Source: Gnetum montanum (Eukaryota > Streptophyta > Gnetopsida > Gnetales > Gnetaceae). From it: a stretch of DNA of 47,225 nt. The notes below the pieces were generated by a model. The model worked only from the letters and a program-made list of their open reading frames with translations. It made no database searches and was not told where the DNA came from. A program made the position numbers and the translations under genes. Positions 44,968 to 47,225 of this stretch are shown piece by piece; positions within the stretch are counted from its first letter, which is position 1; the number at the start of each line of letters is the position of its first letter. The stretch is from NCBI GenBank assembly GCA_015680685.1, contig MNCI01034636.1, positions 1,318,431 to 1,365,655 of the forward strand, given 5' to 3'.

Positions 44968-45486
44968 ACTAGCTTAGTTATATATTTATAATATATATCT
45001 ATAAATTGGCCGAGAGAATTTTATTAGTTTATAAGTAAAAAGTTCTTTGAGTAAAAAATTTCACAACTTTTGGATGAAGAACAAGATTTAAAAACCCAAA
45101 TTTTCATGCCTTCTGGACGAAGAACAAGAGTTCTATACCTTATTTTTCCTAAGGATGGTTTTTCTGAAAAAAAAATTTCCATGAACTAGTGTATGCTCTC
45201 ACTCTCGGCCAAATTTGCATTATATATCAAAAACAACAAATTCAGTCAAGGGTGAGAGCATACACTAATTGATGGAAATTTGTTTTTCAGAAAAACCATC
45301 CTTAGAAAAAATAAGGTACAGAACTCTTGTTCTTTGTCCAGAAGGCATGAAAATTTGGGTTTTTAAATATTGTTCTTCATCCAAAAGTCATGAAATTTTT
45401 TACTCAAAGAACTTTTCACTTATAAACTAATAAGATTCTCTCAGCCAATTTATAGATATATATTATAAATATATAACTAAGCTAGT
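44968..45486. mobile_element. Fold-back element (MITE-like), 235-bp inverted arms
   Basis: Arms 44968-45202 and 45252-45486 are equal in length and about 95% identical (around 12 mismatches by eye), with a 49-base spacer. Outer ends read actagcttagttatatattt and its complement. Many mismatches are transitions. No coding capacity. It lies 220 bases past the PIF1 fragment. A transcript would fold into one long hairpin. Target duplication not identified. Confidence 0.9.
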
Positions 45487-46377
45487 TTTACTTATCTTTC
45501 AATAATTTATTCTAGTGTTTCAATCTCTATGAATAGAAATATAATTTCTTCAAATTTGGATTAAAAACATATTTATCTTGTAAATGTATTCCACTAAATT
45601 TTATTTGTAATGTGATTACAAACCTTGATGAAATCTTAAATCTTCAGCCAAAATCATAATTTTATTAAGCTATGGTTACAATTTTCATAATTAACATTAT
45701 ATAGTCTCTCCAATATTTTCACAAATATTCTAAAATTATATAATTTTCCTTTTTCCTTATTTAAAAATTTTTGCTACTTAAAATTTTCTTTAGTAGATCT
45801 TCAACAACCTCTCTAGCCTTTTTATTTATCTTAACATTGCTTATGTCTACTGATTTCAATATCCATGCATATACTCTATTATTTGAATTTAGATATTTCT
45901 ATCTTAAATATATTATATTTACATGTCAATCTCTTTGAAGTAAGTGTTTTTTCAAGTTTCCCTATGGCTTATACCATTCAACATGTGAAGTGTACAACAT
46001 CAACGATGAGTAATTGAAATAACCACAATCTCAAAGAGAAGAGAATTGAGACATACATCAAACACCTTAACCTCAATATTTAAAATCCATGAAGTGTTAC
46101 ATCAAGCAGAGTGACCAATCAAAATTTCTTGTAATAGTTACAACTAAGTATTAATAAGAAAATTAACAAAAATTAATTAAATAAGAAAAATTAATATGAC
46201 ACTAGATGGTCAAACACCACAACAATGTTAGAGAGCATAACAATTACAGTGTATAATGACGAAGTAAATAAAATGTTAATACAAAACATAACAAGAAGTT
46301 TTTGTAAGAAATAATATCTTTACATCCTCTATCAAATGAAACATCATGTTTAGCTTACACGTATCAAAGATTTAATC
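45487..46377. other. AT-rich stretch without recognised features
   Basis: No open frame or domain of note. It may belong to the copia copy whose RNase H follows, but nothing shows it. Confidence 0.4.
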
Positions 46378-46662
46378 CATTTATAAAAAGTATTGAAATT
46401 TCTAACACTCAATAGTTTTTCTAAACCATAAACAAGTTTATCTTTACTATTGATGTAAGTGGACAAGATGAATCTTTTGACAAAGACATGTCAAATGTAG
46501 AGCACTACATTTTTGATATGTTTGGTTATTTCATGGAATACTAGGTTTTTAATCAACTCGATAGCACTTTGATTATCATAAAAAATTACTATTGGTAAGA
46601 AACTATCCTCTTTGAATTTCTTAAATAATTGATGAGCCATTTCAATTTAGTACCTATTGGCG
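46378..46662 (-). pseudogene. Ty1/copia RNase H remnant
   Basis: The minus strand reads 'EMAHQLFKKFKEDSFLPIVI' then 'FYDNQSAIELIKNLVFHEIT' and 'KHIKNV', matching copia RNase H (EYRA.A....E..WL...L.......P..L.CDN.SAI.IA.NPVFHERTKHIE). The Asp of DN.SAI is kept. At least two stops. The reading ends sharply at about 46662, just before the motif that should precede it, at the border of a different sequence. Confidence 0.85.
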
Positions 46663-47225
46663 ATCGTTTGGGACGCGACCACCAACGAGTGTCCTCGAAC
46701 AGGATTTAGGTGTTGCTGTTCTTTGGCAACACCAAGGCCCAGATACCTTCAAATAGACTCAGTATTTAATGTGAGTATGTGTGTGTGCTGTTGCGGTATG
46801 TGGTTGTGAAAAATGAAACAATTGCGTTGTGTGTAAACTACAAATGACTTATCTTAAAGAGATTCATCCAACTTTGCCAAGTAGTGTGAGTTGTTGAGAG
46901 TTCCTATTTTGTTCAATTGCCTAGTCTACGCAGTCCTTATAATACCTACTTGTAACAAATAAAATTTTGCAAAAACATTTTAGCACAACTCTATGAATCT
47001 ACTTCTAATTTTCCCCAGAGAAAGAGATAGTTTCACAAGAAAACTAGAAATAGAGCAAGATTCAATGGAAATTAGAGATAAGAGAAAAAGAAAGCAGATT
47101 TGTGTAAAGATCTCAAATATTTAAACAAGGTAAAATGATACGAGTAAACACTTCACAATAAAGCTATCCCCAAATTCAATAACTACGAATTGTTCAAACT
47201 TCCAAGGCCCAAATAAGCAATTTCT
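46663..47225. other. CpG-bearing sequence at the right edge, unidentified
   Basis: The first 200 bases are richer in CpG ('ggcgatcgtttgggacgcga', 'caacgagtgtcctcgaac') than anything else in the window, then it becomes AT-rich with a purine-rich part at 47020-47100. It replaces the copia RNase H reading abruptly, so it is likely an insertion running out of the window. No protein recognised. Confidence 0.4.

Overview
This is a stretch of nuclear DNA from a land plant, most likely a gymnosperm with a large, slowly turned-over genome (inference). It is AT-rich, poor in CpG, and built almost wholly from old, stop-riddled LTR retrotransposons nested in one another. No intact protein-coding gene was found. 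The recognisable proteins (plant-type chromoviruses, a Ty1/copia UBN2-type gag, a plant A-type cytochrome P450, a PIF1-like helicase end) are all broken.

Layout. 1-1103: LTR end of a Ty3/gypsy element. 1555-10021: element A (+), a gypsy derivative with gag and a retropepsin-like remnant but no visible reverse transcriptase, full of short tandem arrays. 10022-10420: fragment resembling the LTR of copia element E. 10425-18660: element B (-), a Tekay/Del-like chromovirus with gag, PR, RT, RH, IN and chromodomain remnants and LTRs of about 1.8-1.9 kb; a piece of a second internal region lies beyond its left LTR. 20270-22790: pol of chromovirus C (+), followed by its very long LTR (C1), which is split by element D. 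23709-29280: element D (-), a complete 5.6-kb LTR element with a perfect 5-bp target duplication, no gag or pol seen, and an intronless CCR4/Angel-type exonuclease pseudogene plus a 5S-rRNA-like segment in its interior. 31777-41090: a second copy of the C-type LTR (C2), split by copia element E (34535-40686), which has LTRs and a gag but no recognisable pol. 41100-44130: a less repetitive, more GC-rich island holding a P450 pseudogene and unrecognised coding-like fragments. 44221-44748: C-terminus of a PIF1-like helicase. 44968-45486: a fold-back element with 235-bp arms about 95% identical. 46378-46662: copia RNase H remnant, ending abruptly at a CpG-containing sequence that runs out of the window.

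How it fits together. C-type LTRs came first, D inserted in one and E in the other. LTR pairs judged by eye are roughly 75-80% identical in B, 80% in E, 85% in A and 90% in D, while the fold-back arms are about 95%. In-frame stops in the gag of A are mostly TAG where Gln is expected, as long-term deamination of methylated CHG sites would give. The item most worth following is element D: a non-autonomous retrotransposon that appears to have captured host exonuclease sequence, sense to its own transcript, together with a 5S-like module. All identities and boundaries were read by eye without database searches.
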